The notes: generated from the letters alone by a model not told the origin. Numbered from the stretch's first letter, positions 1 to 14,662 are shown. The stretch: 64,000 nt of DNA from Acinetobacter corruptisaponis (GCF_030053775.1 NZ_CP125669.1:1979962-2043961); one strand, 5' to 3'. Numbers and translations are program-made.

Positions 1-23
1 GGCGTACTTCTAAATTCTAGTAT

Positions 24-389
24 TTAGTACTTGCCTTTTTTCTCACCATACGCTGCGCCAGCACTACCGCCCAGTGCGCCACCTACCGCAGCACCAGCCT
101 CTCCCCCCAGAACCGCGCCACCCAGAGCCGCACCCACACCAGCACCAATCGCACTGTTTCTGGTGTTTTTACTATTCGCACCTTTTGCATTGGCAGCAAC
201 ACCCGCACCAATCGCCGCACCCAGTCCAGCGCCAATATTACCGCCTAGACCTTTTCCGACAGCACCACCTGCACCACCACCAATGGCAGCCGAACCAATA
301 CGCTTATTTTCTGGACTTACATTTTGGCAACCCACAAACAATGTGGTTGACATTAGACCAACACCCGCAATCATCATCACTTTTTTCAT
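24..389 (-). CDS. Glycine-zipper outer-membrane lipoprotein
   Basis: Small predicted lipoprotein of 121 aa. The start at 389 is chosen because a clear GGAGAAG ribosome site sits just upstream and because it gives a proper type II signal peptide: MKK, a hydrophobic core, then the lipobox LFVGC with Cys21 as lipidation site. An upstream in-frame ATG at 422 would bury the signal. The rest is almost entirely Gly/Ala-rich with repeated GxxxG-type spacing (glycine zipper), typical of SlyB/YmgG-like envelope lipoproteins. Exact role unknown. It lies downstream of rpoC, separated by a terminator, so it is probably transcribed on its own. Confidence 0.8.
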   Translation of the reverse strand: MKKVMMIAGVGLMSTTLFVGCQNVSPENKRIGSAAIGGGAGGAVGKGLGGNIGAGLGAAIGAGVAANAKGANSKNTRNSAIGAGVGAALGGAVLGGEAGAAVGGALGGSAGAAYGEKKGKY

Positions 390-510
390 TAGAACTTCTC
401 CTCTCTCAATTGAACGTAGCATAGACTGCTTTCATGAAGCATTTACCCTGATTAAGTAATCAAGTGCTGATGCTGTAATGTGTTTTTGTAACATTTGCTT
501 GTTTTTTCGA

Positions 511-535
511 CAAAAAAGGCACCGCAAGGTGCCTT
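511..535 (-). terminator. Intrinsic terminator after rpoC
   Basis: An 8-bp stem (AAGGCACC / GGTGCCTT) with a 4-nt loop is followed on the minus strand by a run of T. It lies 18 nt past the rpoC stop and closes the ribosomal protein-RNA polymerase transcript. Confidence 0.85.
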
Positions 536-552
536 CTTTGATTTGCTGGAAC

Positions 553-4746
<4,194 letters not shown>

Positions 4747-4817
4747 TTTTTTTCTCCGTGTGTCGGGGAGCCAGGCCCACCCGACTGGGTCACAAATATT
4801 GTTTTTTAACTGAAAAA

Positions 4818-4874
4818 TCCTCCTTTATAAAAGGAGGGCTTTTCCCCTCTCCGTGAAGAGGGGTTAAGGGAGAG
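4818..4874. repeat. Tandem palindromic intergenic repeat between rpoB and rpoC
   Basis: Two adjacent palindromes, CCTCCTTT-ATAA-AAGGAGG and CCCCTCT-CCGTGA-AGAGGGG, are followed by TTAAGGGAGAG. The arrangement closely resembles the hairpin array at 36367-36460 (CCCCCTTT..AAAGGGGG, then CCCTCTCC..GGAGAGGG then TTAGGGTGAG). This is seen directly; interpretation as a dispersed REP-like family is inference. It sits inside an essential operon transcript, so it will form RNA hairpins between the two cistrons. Confidence 0.6.
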
Positions 4875-4876
4875 TC

Positions 4877-7800
4877 TTAGTCACCATTTTTCAGTTCAAT
4901 GTTGATACCTAAAGAACGGATCTCTTTGGTCAATACGTTGAACGATTCAGGCATACCTGGGTCCATATAATGGTTGCCATCTACAATGTTCTTATAGATG
5001 CGGGTACGGCCTTCAACGTCATCCGACTTAACAGTAAGCATCTCCTGAAGGGTATATGCTGCACCGTATGCTTCCAGTGCCCATACTTCCATCTCACCGA
5101 AACGCTGACCACCGAACTGTGCCTTACCACCCAGCGGCTGTTGAGTCACAAGTGAGTAAGAGCCCGTTGAACGCGCATGCATCTTGTCATCAACCAAGTG
5201 GTTCAATTTGAGCATGTACATGTAACCCACAGTGACAGGACGGTCAAACTGTTCACCTGTACGCCCGTCAAACAATACCGTTTGACCAGAACGTGGCAAT
5301 TCAGCAAGTTCAAGTAATTCCTTGATCTGACTTTCTTCTGCACCATCAAATACTGGTGTTGCCAAAGGCACACCTGCACGCAGGTTGCCCGCAAGTTTCA
5401 AGACTTCTTCATCAGTCAGGCTATCAAGCTCTTCCTGCTCACCACCCACCTTGTTGTAAATCTTGTCAAGGAACACACGCAATTCTGCAACCGCACGTTG
5501 CTGTTGCAGCATCTTGTCGATTTGCTCACCCAAACCTTTGGCTGCCATACCCAAGTGAGTCTCAAGAATCTGACCCACGTTCATACGAGATGGTACACCC
5601 AATGGATTCAGTACGATGTCAACAGGTACACCATTGATATCATGCGGCATGTCTTCAACAGGCAGGATGTTTGATACAACACCCTTGTTACCATGACGAC
5701 CCGCCATCTTGTCACCAGGCTGGATACGACGTTTAACTGCAAGGTAAACCTTAACAACTTTCAATACGCCAGTTGTTAACTCATCACCAGTCGAAAGTTT
5801 GCGTTTCTTCTCAGCAAACTTCTCATCAATCTCGTAGCTCTTCTCTTTCAGGAATACCTGAATCTGAGTTAAACGTTCAGCAATTGCTTCGTCATTTGGC
5901 TGGATTTCAAGTAGATCAACCAGCTCTAAACCAGACAATAGGTCTTCAGAAAGCTTGTCACCACGTTTGGTTGTACCACCACCGTTAGATTCCTGACCTT
6001 TCAACAAGCGAACAATACGTTCACGTGCTGCTTCTTCGAAGATTTTGTATTCTTCTTTCAAGTCTTTACGGTATGCATCAAGCTGAGCTTTTTCAATTGC
6101 CTGTGCACGTTCATCTTTTTCCAAACCATCACGTGTGAAGACTTGAACATCAATCACTGTACCTTTAGTACCAGACGGAACACGTAAAGATGAATCTTTT
6201 ACGTCAGCCGCTTTTTCACCAAAGATTGCGCGAAGCAGTTTTTCTTCAGGTGTTAACTGAGTTTCACCTTTAGGCGTTACCTTACCAACAAGGATGTCAC
6301 CCGCAGTTACTTCAGCACCGATATAAACAATACCTGACTCATCCAGTTTAGACAGTGCAGCCTCACCAACGTTAGGAATATCGGCAGTGATTTCTTCTGC
6401 GCCTAACTTGGTATCACGTGCGACACATGACAATTCCTGAATGTGAATCGACGTTAAACGATCTTCTTGAAGTACACGCTCAGAAAGCAGGATCGAGTCT
6501 TCATAGTTATAACCGTTCCATGTCATGAACGCGACGCGCATGTTTTGACCAAGCGCAAGTTCCCCCATGTCAGTCGATGGACCATCAGCCAAGATATCAC
6601 CACGAGCAACTTTGTCGCCCAAATTAACGATGACATTTTGGTTAATACAGGTATTCTGGTTAGAACGGGTATATTTGATCAGGTTGTAGATATCTACACC
6701 CGCTTCACCCGCAATCATTTCATCTTCGTTGACACGAATCACGATACGAGATGCATCAACATATTCAATCGCACCACCGCGGTTAGCAATTACACACACA
6801 CCTGAGTCACGTGCTACGTTTGCTTCCATACCTGTACCAACAAGCGGCTTGTCAGCACGCAATGTAGGAACAGCCTGACGTTGCATGTTCGAACCCATCA
6901 AGGCACGGTTCGCGTCATCGTGTTCAAGGAATGGAATCAATGATGCGGCAACTGAAACAACCTGCTGTGCAGAAACGTCCATATGGGTGACGCGCTCAGG
7001 CGACATACGTACGAATTCACCTTGATGACGGACAGAAACCATTTCTTCAGTCAGGTTGCCATCTTTATCAACAGCGGAGTCAGCCTGTGCAATGACAGTA
7101 CCCACTTCTTCAATTGCAGATAGATATTCAACATCATCCGTTACACGGCCATCTACAACTTTACGGTATGGTGTTTCCAGGAAACCAAAGTCGTTTGCTT
7201 TCGCATAAACAGAAAGCGAGTTGATCAAACCAATGTTTGGACCTTCAGGCGTTTCAATTGGACAAACACGACCGTAGTGAGTTTGATGTACGTCACGTAC
7301 TTCAAAGCCCGCACGTTCACGAGTCAAACCACCAGGACCAAGCGCAGATACACGACGTTTGTGTGTAATCTCAGACAATGGGTTGTTTTGGTCCATGAAC
7401 TGAGACAACTGGCTTGAACCAAAGAATTCCTTGATTGCAGCAGCAACTGGTTTCGCGTTGATTAAGTCTTGTGGAGACAGGTTATCTGTTTCTGCCTGGC
7501 TTAAACGCTCTTTAACAGCACGTTCAACACGAACCAGACCCACACGGAACTGGTTCTCTGTCATTTCACCCACAGAACGCACACGACGGTTACCCAAGTG
7601 GTCGATATCATCGACTTCACCTTTACCGTTACGGATTTCAACCAATGTACGCAGTACATCAATGATATCTTCGTGCGATAAAATACCTTCAACTTCACGC
7701 GACTTCTGATCAGTACCGACTTCGTAAGGACGGCCCAAACGACGGTTGAACTTCATACGACCAACTGGAGAAAGGTCATAACGCTCAGAAGAGAAGAACA

Positions 7801-8965
7801 GGTTGTTGAATAAGTTTTCAGCGGCTTCTTTCGTTGGTGGCTCGCCTGGACGCATGACTTTATAGATTTCAACCAGCGCTTCTTCACGGCCTGTTGTGGT
7901 ATCCGCACGCAATGTATCTGCAACAAAAGGACCACGGTCGATGTCGTTGGTGAACAGGATGTTAAACTGCTTCACACCACCTTCAGCAATCTTCACCATG
8001 ATGTCATGGCTAAGTACAGTATTGGCAGGAATCACATCACCGCTTTTCAGTGTAATGTCTTCAGCAGTAATACGCTCATATAAATATTCATCAGGTACAG
8101 AAAGCTTCGCCAGGTTAGCTGCTTCCATTTGACGTACGTGACGTGCATTAATACGTTTACCTTGTTCAACGATTGCTTTGCCATCATTGTCCAAGATATC
8201 AAATTGCGCCATTTCACCACGCAGGCGATCTGGAACGAGGTCAATCTGGTAGCTACCCATATCAAGATATACAGGTACTTTTTCATAGAACAAATTCAGG
8301 ATTTGTTCATTGCTATAATTCAAGGCACGTAAGATCACAGTCGCCAATAATTTACGACGACGGTCAATACGTACGAATACCAAGTCTTTTGCATCAAATT
8401 CAAAGTCTAACCATGAACCACGGTAAGGAATGATACGTGCTGAATACAACACTTTACCGCTTGAGTGGGTTTTACCCTTGTCATGGTCAAAGAACACGCC
8501 TGGTGAACGGTGTAACTGAGATACGATCACACGCTCAGTACCGTTGATCACGAACGTACCGTTATCGGTCATGAGTGGCATTTCACCCATGTAAACTTCT
8601 TGTTCACGAACGTCTTTAATTGATTTCGTTTCACGATCCTTGATGATCAAACGAATCTTTACGCGCATTGGTGCCGCATAAGTTGAACCACGTAAAATAC
8701 ATTCACGTACGTCAAACTCTGGTTTACCAAGGCTATACTCAACAAATTCTAAAGCAGCATTGCCAGAATAACTTTCAATAGGAAAAACTGAACGAAATGC
8801 GGCTTGGAGACCGATATCTTCGCGATTTTTTGGAGTTTTGCCGCCTTGTAGGAATGTACGGTACGAATCGACCTGAATCGATAGTAAGTACGGTGCTTCC
8901 ATTACATGGGGCAATTTACCAAAATTCTTACGGATCCGTTTCTTTTCGGTATATGAGTATGCCAT
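4877..8965 (-). CDS. rpoB: DNA-directed RNA polymerase subunit beta
   Basis: Beta subunit of RNA polymerase, 1362 aa, full length. The rifampicin-binding segment reads [15 protein letters not shown] then [13 protein letters not shown], i.e. wild type at the classic resistance positions (D516, H526, S531 in E. coli numbering). The C-terminal region with [12 protein letters not shown] is intact. The start ATG at 8965 follows CGAGGAC. It lies downstream of rplL through a 311-bp spacer containing an attenuator-like hairpin, a possible promoter and a long hairpin (separate entries). Confidence 0.98.
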   Translation of the reverse strand: MAYSYTEKKRIRKNFGKLPHVMEAPYLLSIQVDSYRTFLQGGKTPKNREDIGLQAAFRSVFPIESYSGNAALEFVEYSLGKPEFDVRECILRGSTYAAPMRVKIRLIIKDRETKSIKDVREQEVYMGEMPLMTDNGTFVINGTERVIVSQLHRSPGVFFDHDKGKTHSSGKVLYSARIIPYRGSWLDFEFDAKDLVFVRIDRRRKLLATVILRALNYSNEQILNLFYEKVPVYLDMGSYQIDLVPDRLRGEMAQFDILDNDGKAIVEQGKRINARHVRQMEAANLAKLSVPDEYLYERITAEDITLKSGDVIPANTVLSHDIMVKIAEGGVKQFNILFTNDIDRGPFVADTLRADTTTGREEALVEIYKVMRPGEPPTKEAAENLFNNLFFSSERYDLSPVGRMKFNRRLGRPYEVGTDQKSREVEGILSHEDIIDVLRTLVEIRNGKGEVDDIDHLGNRRVRSVGEMTENQFRVGLVRVERAVKERLSQAETDNLSPQDLINAKPVAAAIKEFFGSSQLSQFMDQNNPLSEITHKRRVSALGPGGLTRERAGFEVRDVHQTHYGRVCPIETPEGPNIGLINSLSVYAKANDFGFLETPYRKVVDGRVTDDVEYLSAIEEVGTVIAQADSAVDKDGNLTEEMVSVRHQGEFVRMSPERVTHMDVSAQQVVSVAASLIPFLEHDDANRALMGSNMQRQAVPTLRADKPLVGTGMEANVARDSGVCVIANRGGAIEYVDASRIVIRVNEDEMIAGEAGVDIYNLIKYTRSNQNTCINQNVIVNLGDKVARGDILADGPSTDMGELALGQNMRVAFMTWNGYNYEDSILLSERVLQEDRLTSIHIQELSCVARDTKLGAEEITADIPNVGEAALSKLDESGIVYIGAEVTAGDILVGKVTPKGETQLTPEEKLLRAIFGEKAADVKDSSLRVPSGTKGTVIDVQVFTRDGLEKDERAQAIEKAQLDAYRKDLKEEYKIFEEAARERIVRLLKGQESNGGGTTKRGDKLSEDLLSGLELVDLLEIQPNDEAIAERLTQIQVFLKEKSYEIDEKFAEKKRKLSTGDELTTGVLKVVKVYLAVKRRIQPGDKMAGRHGNKGVVSNILPVEDMPHDINGVPVDIVLNPLGVPSRMNVGQILETHLGMAAKGLGEQIDKMLQQQRAVAELRVFLDKIYNKVGGEQEELDSLTDEEVLKLAGNLRAGVPLATPVFDGAEESQIKELLELAELPRSGQTVLFDGRTGEQFDRPVTVGYMYMLKLNHLVDDKMHARSTGSYSLVTQQPLGGKAQFGGQRFGEMEVWALEAYGAAYTLQEMLTVKSDDVEGRTRIYKNIVDGNHYMDPGMPESFNVLTKEIRSLGINIELKNGD

Positions 8966-9081
8966 CTGGAGTCCTCGGAAAGTAAACCAATCCCGCCTGC
9001 AGAACGGGTTTGGAAAGAATTACGCAGGCCGATATGGCCACCACTGTTTACAAATGCTGCAATTTTTAGTGGTATTAAAAC

Positions 9082-9121
9082 GCTTAACAATATTTTTATA
9101 GGCAAAAAAATATTGGTAAGC
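9082..9121 (-). other. Long AU-rich hairpin in the rpoB leader (possible RNase III site)
   Basis: Arms 9082-9097 and 9106-9121 form a 16-bp stem with a single mismatch and an 8-nt loop, upstream of rpoB. In E. coli the rplL-rpoB spacer carries an RNase III processing site; position and shape here suggest the same role, but cleavage is inference. Confidence 0.5.
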
Positions 9122-9191
9122 ATTTGATATTTCATCGTTTATCTAAAAAATACGTTCAAAAACCGTAAAACTAACAAAAAACGAGCCGATT

Positions 9192-9220
9192 ATTGTAACG
9201 CAAAAAGGCTGATGACCCAA
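9192..9220 (-). promoter_or_regulatory. Possible internal promoter for rpoBC
   Basis: On the minus strand TTGGGT (9215-9220) and TACAAT (9192-9197) are separated by 17 bp. The -10 matches 5/6; the -35 keeps only TTG plus weak positions. It overlaps the attenuator hairpin, so either role may dominate. Confidence 0.35.
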
Positions 9221-9232
9221 GAGCCATCAGCC
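9202..9232 (-). terminator. Attenuator-type terminator between rplL and rpoB
   Basis: A perfect 8-bp stem (GGCTGATG at 9207-9214 with CATCAGCC at 9225-9232) is followed on the minus strand by five T residues. It lies 45 bp past rplL. As in other gammaproteobacteria it probably lets only part of the ribosomal-protein transcript continue into rpoBC. Confidence 0.7.
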
Positions 9233-9239
9233 ATTTTTT

Positions 9240-9268
9240 GGAGCCGATTATCAAAAATAATCGACTCC
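9240..9268 (-). other. Hairpin directly after rplL
   Basis: Arms 9240-9251 and 9257-9268 form a 12-bp stem (one G-U pair) with a 5-nt loop, just before the attenuator hairpin. There is no long T-run after it, so it is more likely a 3'-end stabilising or processing stem than a terminator. Confidence 0.5.
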
Positions 9269-9276
9269 CTACAGTA

Positions 9277-9645
9277 TTACTTAAGTGTAACTGTAGCACC
9301 AGCTTCTTCAAGCTTCTTCTTAAGCTCTTCGCCTTCTTCTTTAGAAACGCCTTCCTTAAGAACAGCAGGAGCGCCTTCAACAAGATCTTTCGCTTCTTTA
9401 AGACCAAGACCAGTTGCTTCACGAACTGCTTTAATTACAGCAACTTTGTTCGCGCCGAAAGAAGTCAACTCAACGTTGAATTCAGTTTGTTCTTCAACAG
9501 CAGCAGCAGCGCCTGGAGCAGCAGCAACAGCAACAGCAGCAGCAGATACGTTAAATTTCTCTTCGAAAGCAGAGATTAATTCAACAAGTTCAAGAACAGT
9601 TTTTTCAGCAACTGCGTTTAAGATTTCTTCGTTTGTTAAAGCCAT
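9277..9645 (-). CDS. rplL: 50S ribosomal protein L7/L12
   Basis: Stalk protein of the large ribosomal subunit, 122 aa, which binds L10 as dimers and recruits translation factors. The N-terminal dimerisation domain, an Ala-rich flexible hinge (about residues 34-50) and the C-terminal domain with the conserved [12 protein letters not shown] helix are all present. It follows rplJ by 42 bp and is cotranscribed with it. Confidence 0.98.
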   Translation of the reverse strand: MALTNEEILNAVAEKTVLELVELISAFEEKFNVSAAAVAVAAAPGAAAAVEEQTEFNVELTSFGANKVAVIKAVREATGLGLKEAKDLVEGAPAVLKEGVSKEEGEELKKKLEEAGATVTLK

Positions 9646-9687
9646 GAGAATAACTCCAAATGGATATTGAATGGTGTGAAAATAGGA

Positions 9688-10194
9688 TTAAGCCGCTTCT
9701 GACTCGTTTTTCTCTTTGAGTGCCGTAATGAGGCGACCCAATTTCGAAATAGGAGCTTGAAGAACAGACGCGAGCATAGTAAGCGCTTTTTCTTGGTTCG
9801 GAAGGTTTGCAATTACGCTAACGTCAGCACCTTGATAAACCTTACCGTCAAATGCGGCAGCTTTAAGTTCAAATGCTTTGTTAGTTTTCGCAAATTCTTC
9901 GAACAAGCGTGCAGCTGCACCCATGTCATCTTCAGAAGTGGAGAAACCGAGAATGGTTGGGCCAACAAGGTTGTCATTTAAGATATCGAATTGAGTACCT
10001 TCTAATGCGCGCTTAGCCAAAGTGTTACGTACGATACGCGTTGTAACACCCAACTTACGAGCTTCAACACGAAGTTGTGTCAACTGCTCTACGCTTGAAC
10101 CTTGATAGTTAGCCACAACAACAGAAAACGCCTTAGAAGCAACTTCGCTTACTTCTGCAACGATCTGTTTTTTGCCTTCGATAAGAAGAGCCAT
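9688..10194 (-). CDS. rplJ: 50S ribosomal protein L10
   Basis: Stalk base protein, 168 aa, anchoring L7/L12 dimers. The start ATG at 10194 (MALLIEGKKQ) is chosen over a longer frame starting at 10287 because it has an AGGAGG ribosome site and matches the family N-terminus. The long spacer upstream can fold into a structure like the L10 leader that mediates autoregulation by the L10-L12 complex. Confidence 0.97.
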   Translation of the reverse strand: MALLIEGKKQIVAEVSEVASKAFSVVVANYQGSSVEQLTQLRVEARKLGVTTRIVRNTLAKRALEGTQFDILNDNLVGPTILGFSTSEDDMGAAARLFEEFAKTNKAFELKAAAFDGKVYQGADVSVIANLPNQEKALTMLASVLQAPISKLGRLITALKEKNESEAA

Positions 10195-10300
10195 TGTAAA
10201 ACCTCCTAACGGTGATTTATGCACCCATACAGGCACACTCCCAATTCGTAAGCCTTTCGACTTACACGTGGAGGAGGAACAAATCACACCACCACGTCTA

Positions 10301-10349
10301 CTCAGGCTGAATTTTTAAGAAAAGTATCCGAAAACACTTCTCGCCTGAG
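10301..10349 (-). promoter_or_regulatory. Candidate L10 autoregulatory leader structure
   Basis: In the rplA-rplJ spacer, CTCAGGC (10301-10307) pairs with GCCTGAG (10343-10349) and encloses an inner AGAAGT/ACTTTTCT stem with bulged bases. In E. coli the L10-(L12)4 complex binds a bulged stem in the rplJ leader and represses translation. The fold is visible; protein binding is inference. Confidence 0.45.
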
Positions 10350-10442
10350 GTCTTTGACGCTGATAAATATTCATTTACCAATTCAAAGTTTGCTCAGACC
10401 CTCTTTCAACAAAAGAGCCCGAGGCTTTAAAATTCTGTCTAA

Positions 10443-11138
10443 TTACTTAGAAACGTTGTTTACGTCAACAGTAAGACCTGGACCCATAGTCGAGCTTAAA
10501 GTGATCTTCTTAACGTATACACCTTTAGAAGTTGCAGGTTTTAAACGTTTCAAGTCTGCAATTAAAGTCTCAACGTTTTGACGTACAGCTTCTTCGCTAA
10601 AGCCAAGCTGACCAATCGCAGCGTGGATGATACCAGCTTTGTCTACACGGTAACGTGCCTGACCAGATTTGGCATTCTTAACCGCGTTCGCAACGTCAGG
10701 CGTTACCGTACCCACTTTAGGGTTTGGCATTAAGCCACGTGGACCAAGAATCGTACCTAGCTTACCTACAACGCGCATTGCATCTGGAGCAGCAATCACC
10801 ACGTCAAAGTCAAGGTTTCCACCTTGAATACTTTCAGCAAGGTCATCAAAACCAACGATGTCCGCACCAGCTTCTTTCGCAGCTTCAGCAGCAGCGCCCT
10901 GAGCAAACACTGCAACACGTACAGTTTTACCAGTACCCGCAGGCAAAGTTGTCGCACCACGAACAACCTGGTCAGATTTACGAGGGTCTACGCCAAGGTT
11001 TACAGAGATGTCCAAAGATTCCTTGAACTTCGCAGCTGGAAGGCTGTTAAGAACTTGTACCGCTTCTTCCAAAGTGTAAACTTTGTTTGCTTCAACAGCA
11101 GCAGCAATGGCTTTTTGACGTTTAGTTAACTTTGCCAT
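10443..11138 (-). CDS. rplA: 50S ribosomal protein L1
   Basis: L1 stalk protein of the large subunit, 231 aa, full length. It binds 23S rRNA and helps release deacylated tRNA. The conserved motif [10 protein letters not shown] is present near residue 130. It starts 3 bp after rplK, so the two are translationally coupled, as in the classic L11 operon, where L1 represses the operon at the rplK leader. Confidence 0.98.
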   Translation of the reverse strand: MAKLTKRQKAIAAAVEANKVYTLEEAVQVLNSLPAAKFKESLDISVNLGVDPRKSDQVVRGATTLPAGTGKTVRVAVFAQGAAAEAAKEAGADIVGFDDLAESIQGGNLDFDVVIAAPDAMRVVGKLGTILGPRGLMPNPKVGTVTPDVANAVKNAKSGQARYRVDKAGIIHAAIGQLGFSEEAVRQNVETLIADLKRLKPATSKGVYVKKITLSSTMGPGLTVDVNNVSK

Positions 11139-11141
11139 GTC

Positions 11142-11570
11142 TTATAGCTCCACTTCCAAGCCCATAGAACGTGCAGAACCAGCAATGGTACGCACACGAG
11201 CGTCTAAGTCAGCACCAGTTAAGTCTGGTTCTTTAGTAGTCGCGATTTCTTCTAACTGAGCACGGGTCAACTTACCAACCTTGGTTTTGTTCGGTACAGA
11301 AGAACCCTTTTGAATACCAGCAGCTTTCTTGAGAAGAATAGATGCAGGTGGAGTTTTCATGATGAAAGTGAACGACTTATCGTTGTACACAGTGATCACG
11401 ACAGGAATTGGCAAACCAACTTCAAGTTTTTGTGTAGCAGCATTGAATTCTTTACAGAATGCCATGATGTTTACACCACGTTGACCTAAAGCAGGACCAA
11501 TTGGTGGAGATGGATTCGCTTTACCAGCTGGAACTTGCAGCTTGATATAGCCGTCAATCTTCTTAGCCAT
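11142..11570 (-). CDS. rplK: 50S ribosomal protein L11
   Basis: GTPase-centre protein, 142 aa, binding the thiostrepton region of 23S rRNA. Family landmarks are visible: [20 protein letters not shown] near the N-terminus and the C-terminal [10 protein letters not shown]. The start ATG is preceded by AGAGGT. First gene of the L11-L1 pair, downstream of nusG. Confidence 0.98.
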   Translation of the reverse strand: MAKKIDGYIKLQVPAGKANPSPPIGPALGQRGVNIMAFCKEFNAATQKLEVGLPIPVVITVYNDKSFTFIMKTPPASILLKKAAGIQKGSSVPNKTKVGKLTRAQLEEIATTKEPDLTGADLDARVRTIAGSARSMGLEVEL

Positions 11571-11621
11571 TGAAAATTACCTCTGGGTACAGACGCCGCC
11601 AGGCTCCCCAAAAAATTAAAC

Positions 11622-11663
11622 AACACCGAAGTGTTAGAACAACAATGCCCGATCAGATCGGGC
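11622..11663 (-). promoter_or_regulatory. Hairpins in the nusG-rplK spacer (L11 operon leader)
   Basis: Two small stems lie here: AACAC-UUCG-GUGUU (11622-11635, a UUCG tetraloop on the transcript) and GCCCGA..TCGGGC (11647-11663). In related bacteria L1 binds a fold in this leader to control rplKA translation. The L1 site itself was not identified. Confidence 0.35.
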
Positions 11664-11682
11664 GCTTATCAACCTACACAGA

Positions 11683-12216
11683 TTAAATCGTTTTTTCGAC
11701 TTGGCGAAACTCGAGTTCAACCTGGGTTGGTCGATTAAATACATTAATTGTCAACGTTAAACGTGACTTCTCGTATTGTACTTCCTCCACGACCCCTTTA
11801 AAGTCAGTGAACGGACCATCAATAACAAGCAATTCTTCACCTGGTTCAAACATCGTCTTAGGACGTGGTGCCTCACCAGTGTTACGTACACGCGCAAGAA
11901 TCGCATCAGCTTCACGTTGTGAGATCGGTGCTGGCTTTTCTGGTGTACCACCGATAAAACCAAGAACCTTTGGACATTCTTTTACAATGTGCCAAGTATC
12001 ATCATTCATTTCCATTTCGACCAATACATAGCCTGGAAAGAACTTACGCTCAGACTTACGCTTCTTACCATCCTTCATTTCAACTACTTCTTCAGTAGGA
12101 ACAAGGACTTCACCAAAGCTATCAGCAACAGTGCTGCGCTGGATTCGGTCATTCAGTGAACGCATCACTTGCTTTTCAAAACCTGAATAGGCATGAATAA
12201 TATACCAACGTTTCAT
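11683..12216 (-). CDS. nusG: Transcription termination/antitermination factor NusG
   Basis: 177 aa, full length. It bridges RNA polymerase with Rho or with ribosomal S10. The NGN domain ([14 protein letters not shown].. to about residue 110) and the C-terminal KOW domain with FKGVVEEV are present. It starts 7 bp after secE, in the conserved secE-nusG pair. Confidence 0.98.
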   Translation of the reverse strand: MKRWYIIHAYSGFEKQVMRSLNDRIQRSTVADSFGEVLVPTEEVVEMKDGKKRKSERKFFPGYVLVEMEMNDDTWHIVKECPKVLGFIGGTPEKPAPISQREADAILARVRNTGEAPRPKTMFEPGEELLVIDGPFTDFKGVVEEVQYEKSRLTLTINVFNRPTQVELEFRQVEKTI

Positions 12217-12223
12217 CGCACTC

Positions 12224-12664
12224 TTACCCGATAATTAACTTAATAAACCAACCTAACCCGTAATCGAAACACCATAAAACCAATGATGCAACAATCACAA
12301 CCAAAAGCACTTGCCACGATGTCGTGATCGTCTCTTGTTTTGTTGGCCAGGTCACTCGACGCAGTTCAATTCGCGCATCCTGCAATAAACGCACAAAGCC
12401 TTTACCTTGATGGGTGGCGTATAATAAACCTAAAGCGACCACGACACAAGCCAAAATTACCCCAATACGCACCCAAATGTCATTTGCTGGTGCCCAGTAG
12501 GCAGGTAAATGCTGATTCACCAATGCTGAACCGATCAATAAGGCAATCGCAATCAACCACAGGACAGCATCCAGCGGAGAACCTGAACCAACAACTTCTA
12601 CAGCATTATTTCTTTGAGGGATTGGCGCGTCGCTTAATGCGTCACGCGATTTATCATTCGACAT
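12224..12664 (-). CDS. secE: Protein translocase subunit SecE
   Basis: Essential inner-membrane subunit of SecYEG. At 146 aa it is the longer gammaproteobacterial form with three predicted membrane segments (around residues 30-50, 60-82 and 115-142). The conserved amphipathic stretch [12 protein letters not shown] precedes the last helix and identifies the family. First gene of the secE-nusG unit, with its own candidate promoter just upstream. Confidence 0.96.
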   Translation of the reverse strand: MSNDKSRDALSDAPIPQRNNAVEVVGSGSPLDAVLWLIAIALLIGSALVNQHLPAYWAPANDIWVRIGVILACVVVALGLLYATHQGKGFVRLLQDARIELRRVTWPTKQETITTSWQVLLVVIVASLVLWCFDYGLGWFIKLIIG

Positions 12665-12693
12665 TTTTTTACTCGTCGTAGAATTCGCGACTT

Positions 12694-12720
12694 ATTATAT
12701 GACAACTTAGCCAGAATCAA
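12694..12720 (-). promoter_or_regulatory. Candidate secE-nusG promoter
   Basis: A perfect TATAAT lies at 12694-12699 on the minus strand with TTGATT 15 bp upstream. The spacing is short, so the -35 is uncertain. It sits between tRNA-Trp and secE. Confidence 0.5.
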
Positions 12721-12740
12721 GCTTTTTTATTTAAAAAAAG

Positions 12741-12816
12741 TGGCAGGCCAGGAGGGACTCGAACCCCCAACATTCGGTTTTGGAGACCGACGCTCTACCA
12801 ATTGAACTACTGGCCT
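12741..12816 (-). tRNA. tRNA-Trp (CCA)
   Basis: A 76-nt cloverleaf with encoded CCA. The acceptor stem AGGCCAG/CTGGCCT is perfect, the anticodon loop is CTCCAAA (anticodon CCA), and TTCGAGT is in the T loop. It lies between tuf and secE, as in pseudomonads, unlike E. coli, where no tRNA lies there. Confidence 0.97.
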
Positions 12817-12823
12817 ATGATGC

Positions 12824-12849
12824 AAATCGAAAGCCGAAGCTTTCGATTT
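12824..12849 (-). other. UUCG-capped hairpin between tuf and tRNA-Trp
   Basis: A perfect 11-bp stem (AAATCGAAAGC / GCTTTCGATTT) is closed by a UUCG tetraloop, 8 nt before the tRNA-Trp 5' end. It has only three trailing T residues, so it is a weak terminator at best; a processing or 3'-protection stem for the tuf mRNA is as likely. Confidence 0.6.
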
Positions 12850-12870
12850 GAGTCTAACACAGTATGGAGC

Positions 12871-14061
12871 TTATGCAGTTACTTTCGCAACAACACCAGC
12901 ACCTACAGTACGGCCACCTTCACGGATCGCAAAACGTAGACCTGGGTCCATTGCGATTGGGTGGATTAACTCTACTGACATTTCTACGTTGTCACCAGGC
13001 ATAACCATTTCAACGCCATCCTGTAGTTTGATCGCGCCAGTTACGTCAGTTGTACGGAAGTAGAACTGTGGACGGTAACCGTTAAGGAATGGAGTGTGGC
13101 GACCACCTTCTTCTTTAGAAAGTACGTATACTTCCGCATCGAATTTAGTGTGTGGCTTGATTGTACCTGGCTTAGCAAGTACCTGACCACGTTGTACGTC
13201 TTCACGCTTGGTACCACGAAGAAGGATACCACAGTTCTCGCCCGCACGGCCTTCGTCAAGAAGTTTACGGAACATTTCAACGCCAGTTACAGTCGTTGCA
13301 ACTGTATCACGGATACCAACAATCTCAACAGTCTCACCAACTTTGATGATACCTGCTTCCACACGACCTGTTACCACTGTACCACGGCCAGAAATCGAGA
13401 ACACGTCTTCGATTGGCATTAGGAATGGCTTGTCAATCGCACGCTCTGGCTCTGGGATATAAGAGTCAAGTGCTTCTACAAGTGCAAGAACAGAAGACTC
13501 GCCATACTGACCATCGTTACCGTTTAACGCCTGAAGCGCTGAACCACGGATGATTGGCGTGTCATCACCTGGGAAGTCGTAGGTAGAAAGAAGTTCACGA
13601 ACTTCCATTTCAACCAACTCAAGCAATTCTTCATCATCAACAAGGTCACACTTGTTCAGGAACACGATGATGTAAGGTACACCTACCTGACGAGAAAGCA
13701 GGATGTGTTCACGAGTTTGTGGCATTGGACCATCAGTCGCAGCACACACAAGGATCGCGCCGTCCATCTGTGCAGCACCAGTGATCATGTTTTTAACATA
13801 GTCGGCGTGGCCTGGGCAGTCTACGTGAGCGTAGTGACGGATTGGAGAATCGTATTCCACGTGAGAAGTATTAATGGTAATACCACGTGCCTTTTCTTCA
13901 GGAGCCGAGTCGATTTGCGAGTAGTCTTTCGCTTCACCGCCGTAAGTTTTTGCACAGATTGTTGCAATCGCAGCAGTTAAAGTTGTTTTACCATGGTCAA
14001 CGTGACCAATTGTACCCACGTTTACGTGTGGTTTATTACGTTCAAACTTAGCCTTAGCCAT
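12871..14061 (-). CDS. tuf: Elongation factor Tu
   Basis: GTPase that delivers aminoacyl-tRNA to the ribosome, 396 aa. G1 (GHVDHGKTT), G3 (DCPGHADY) and G4 (NKCD) motifs are intact, followed by the two beta-barrel domains. It lies downstream of a Thr-Tyr-Gly-Thr tRNA cluster, the same order as E. coli thrU-tyrU-glyT-thrT-tufB, so this is the tufB-type copy. A second copy near fus, common in relatives, would be outside the window. Confidence 0.98.
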   Translation of the reverse strand: MAKAKFERNKPHVNVGTIGHVDHGKTTLTAAIATICAKTYGGEAKDYSQIDSAPEEKARGITINTSHVEYDSPIRHYAHVDCPGHADYVKNMITGAAQMDGAILVCAATDGPMPQTREHILLSRQVGVPYIIVFLNKCDLVDDEELLELVEMEVRELLSTYDFPGDDTPIIRGSALQALNGNDGQYGESSVLALVEALDSYIPEPERAIDKPFLMPIEDVFSISGRGTVVTGRVEAGIIKVGETVEIVGIRDTVATTVTGVEMFRKLLDEGRAGENCGILLRGTKREDVQRGQVLAKPGTIKPHTKFDAEVYVLSKEEGGRHTPFLNGYRPQFYFRTTDVTGAIKLQDGVEMVMPGDNVEMSVELIHPIAMDPGLRFAIREGGRTVGAGVVAKVTA

Positions 14062-14225
14062 TTGATTTTCCTCGTTTACGTCGACACCAGTTTAGAGAAA
14101 AACAACCCTGAAAAACTTTCTTTATCGACATTCGCCTAAAAAACTAGACACCTAATACTTGAAAAGCAGACTATAATAGCCTGCTTCTTTAAATTTTGTA
14201 GATATTCTCTACTAAGCTGTATATC

Positions 14226-14300
<75 letters not shown>

Positions 14301-14311
14301 GATCTCTTCGA

Positions 14312-14387
14312 TGGAGCGGGAGACGAGGATCGAACTCGCGACATGCAGCTTGGAAGGCTGCCACTCTACCAACTGAGTTACTCCCGC
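14312..14387 (-). tRNA. tRNA-Gly (TCC)
   Basis: A 76-nt cloverleaf with encoded CCA. Acceptor GCGGGAG/CTCCCGC, anticodon TCC. It lies 11 nt upstream of tRNA-Thr(GGT), the glyT position. Confidence 0.96.
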
Positions 14388-14420
14388 ATGTTGGTACTGA
14401 CCACTTATATCGAAGTCGAA

Positions 14421-14504
14421 TGGTGGTGGGAGAAGGATTCGAACCTTCGAAACTTTCGTAGCAGAGTTACAGTCTGCCCCCTTTGGCCGCTCGGGAATCC
14501 CACC
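14421..14504 (-). tRNA. tRNA-Tyr (GTA)
   Basis: An 84-nt tRNA with a long variable arm and encoded CCA. Acceptor GGTGGGA/TCCCACC, anticodon GTA. The class II variable arm supports Tyr. tyrU position. Confidence 0.96.
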
Positions 14505-14556
14505 ATATCGCACTTACTTGCAGTGCCATCCTTTATTCAACCTATCAACTTTAAGA

Positions 14557-14632
<76 letters not shown>

Positions 14633-14647
14633 TTTATCTTAGCGTTT

Positions 14648-14662
14648 GATACGTTTCGTATC
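14648..14662 (-). other. Palindrome just upstream of the tRNA cluster
   Basis: GATACG-TTT-CGTATC is a perfect 6-bp inverted repeat between the candidate promoter and the first tRNA. It could be a 5'-leader hairpin or a protein site; function unknown. Confidence 0.4.

Noticed and set aside
31-459. Pro/Ala-rich ORF on the plus strand
   Set aside because: Exact antisense of the glycine-zipper lipoprotein; the Pro/Ala bias is a mirror of Gly-rich codons, and it has no ribosome site.
6826-7500. Rifampicin-resistance substitutions in rpoB
   Set aside because: The resistance region reads wild type at the positions equivalent to D516, H526 and S531.
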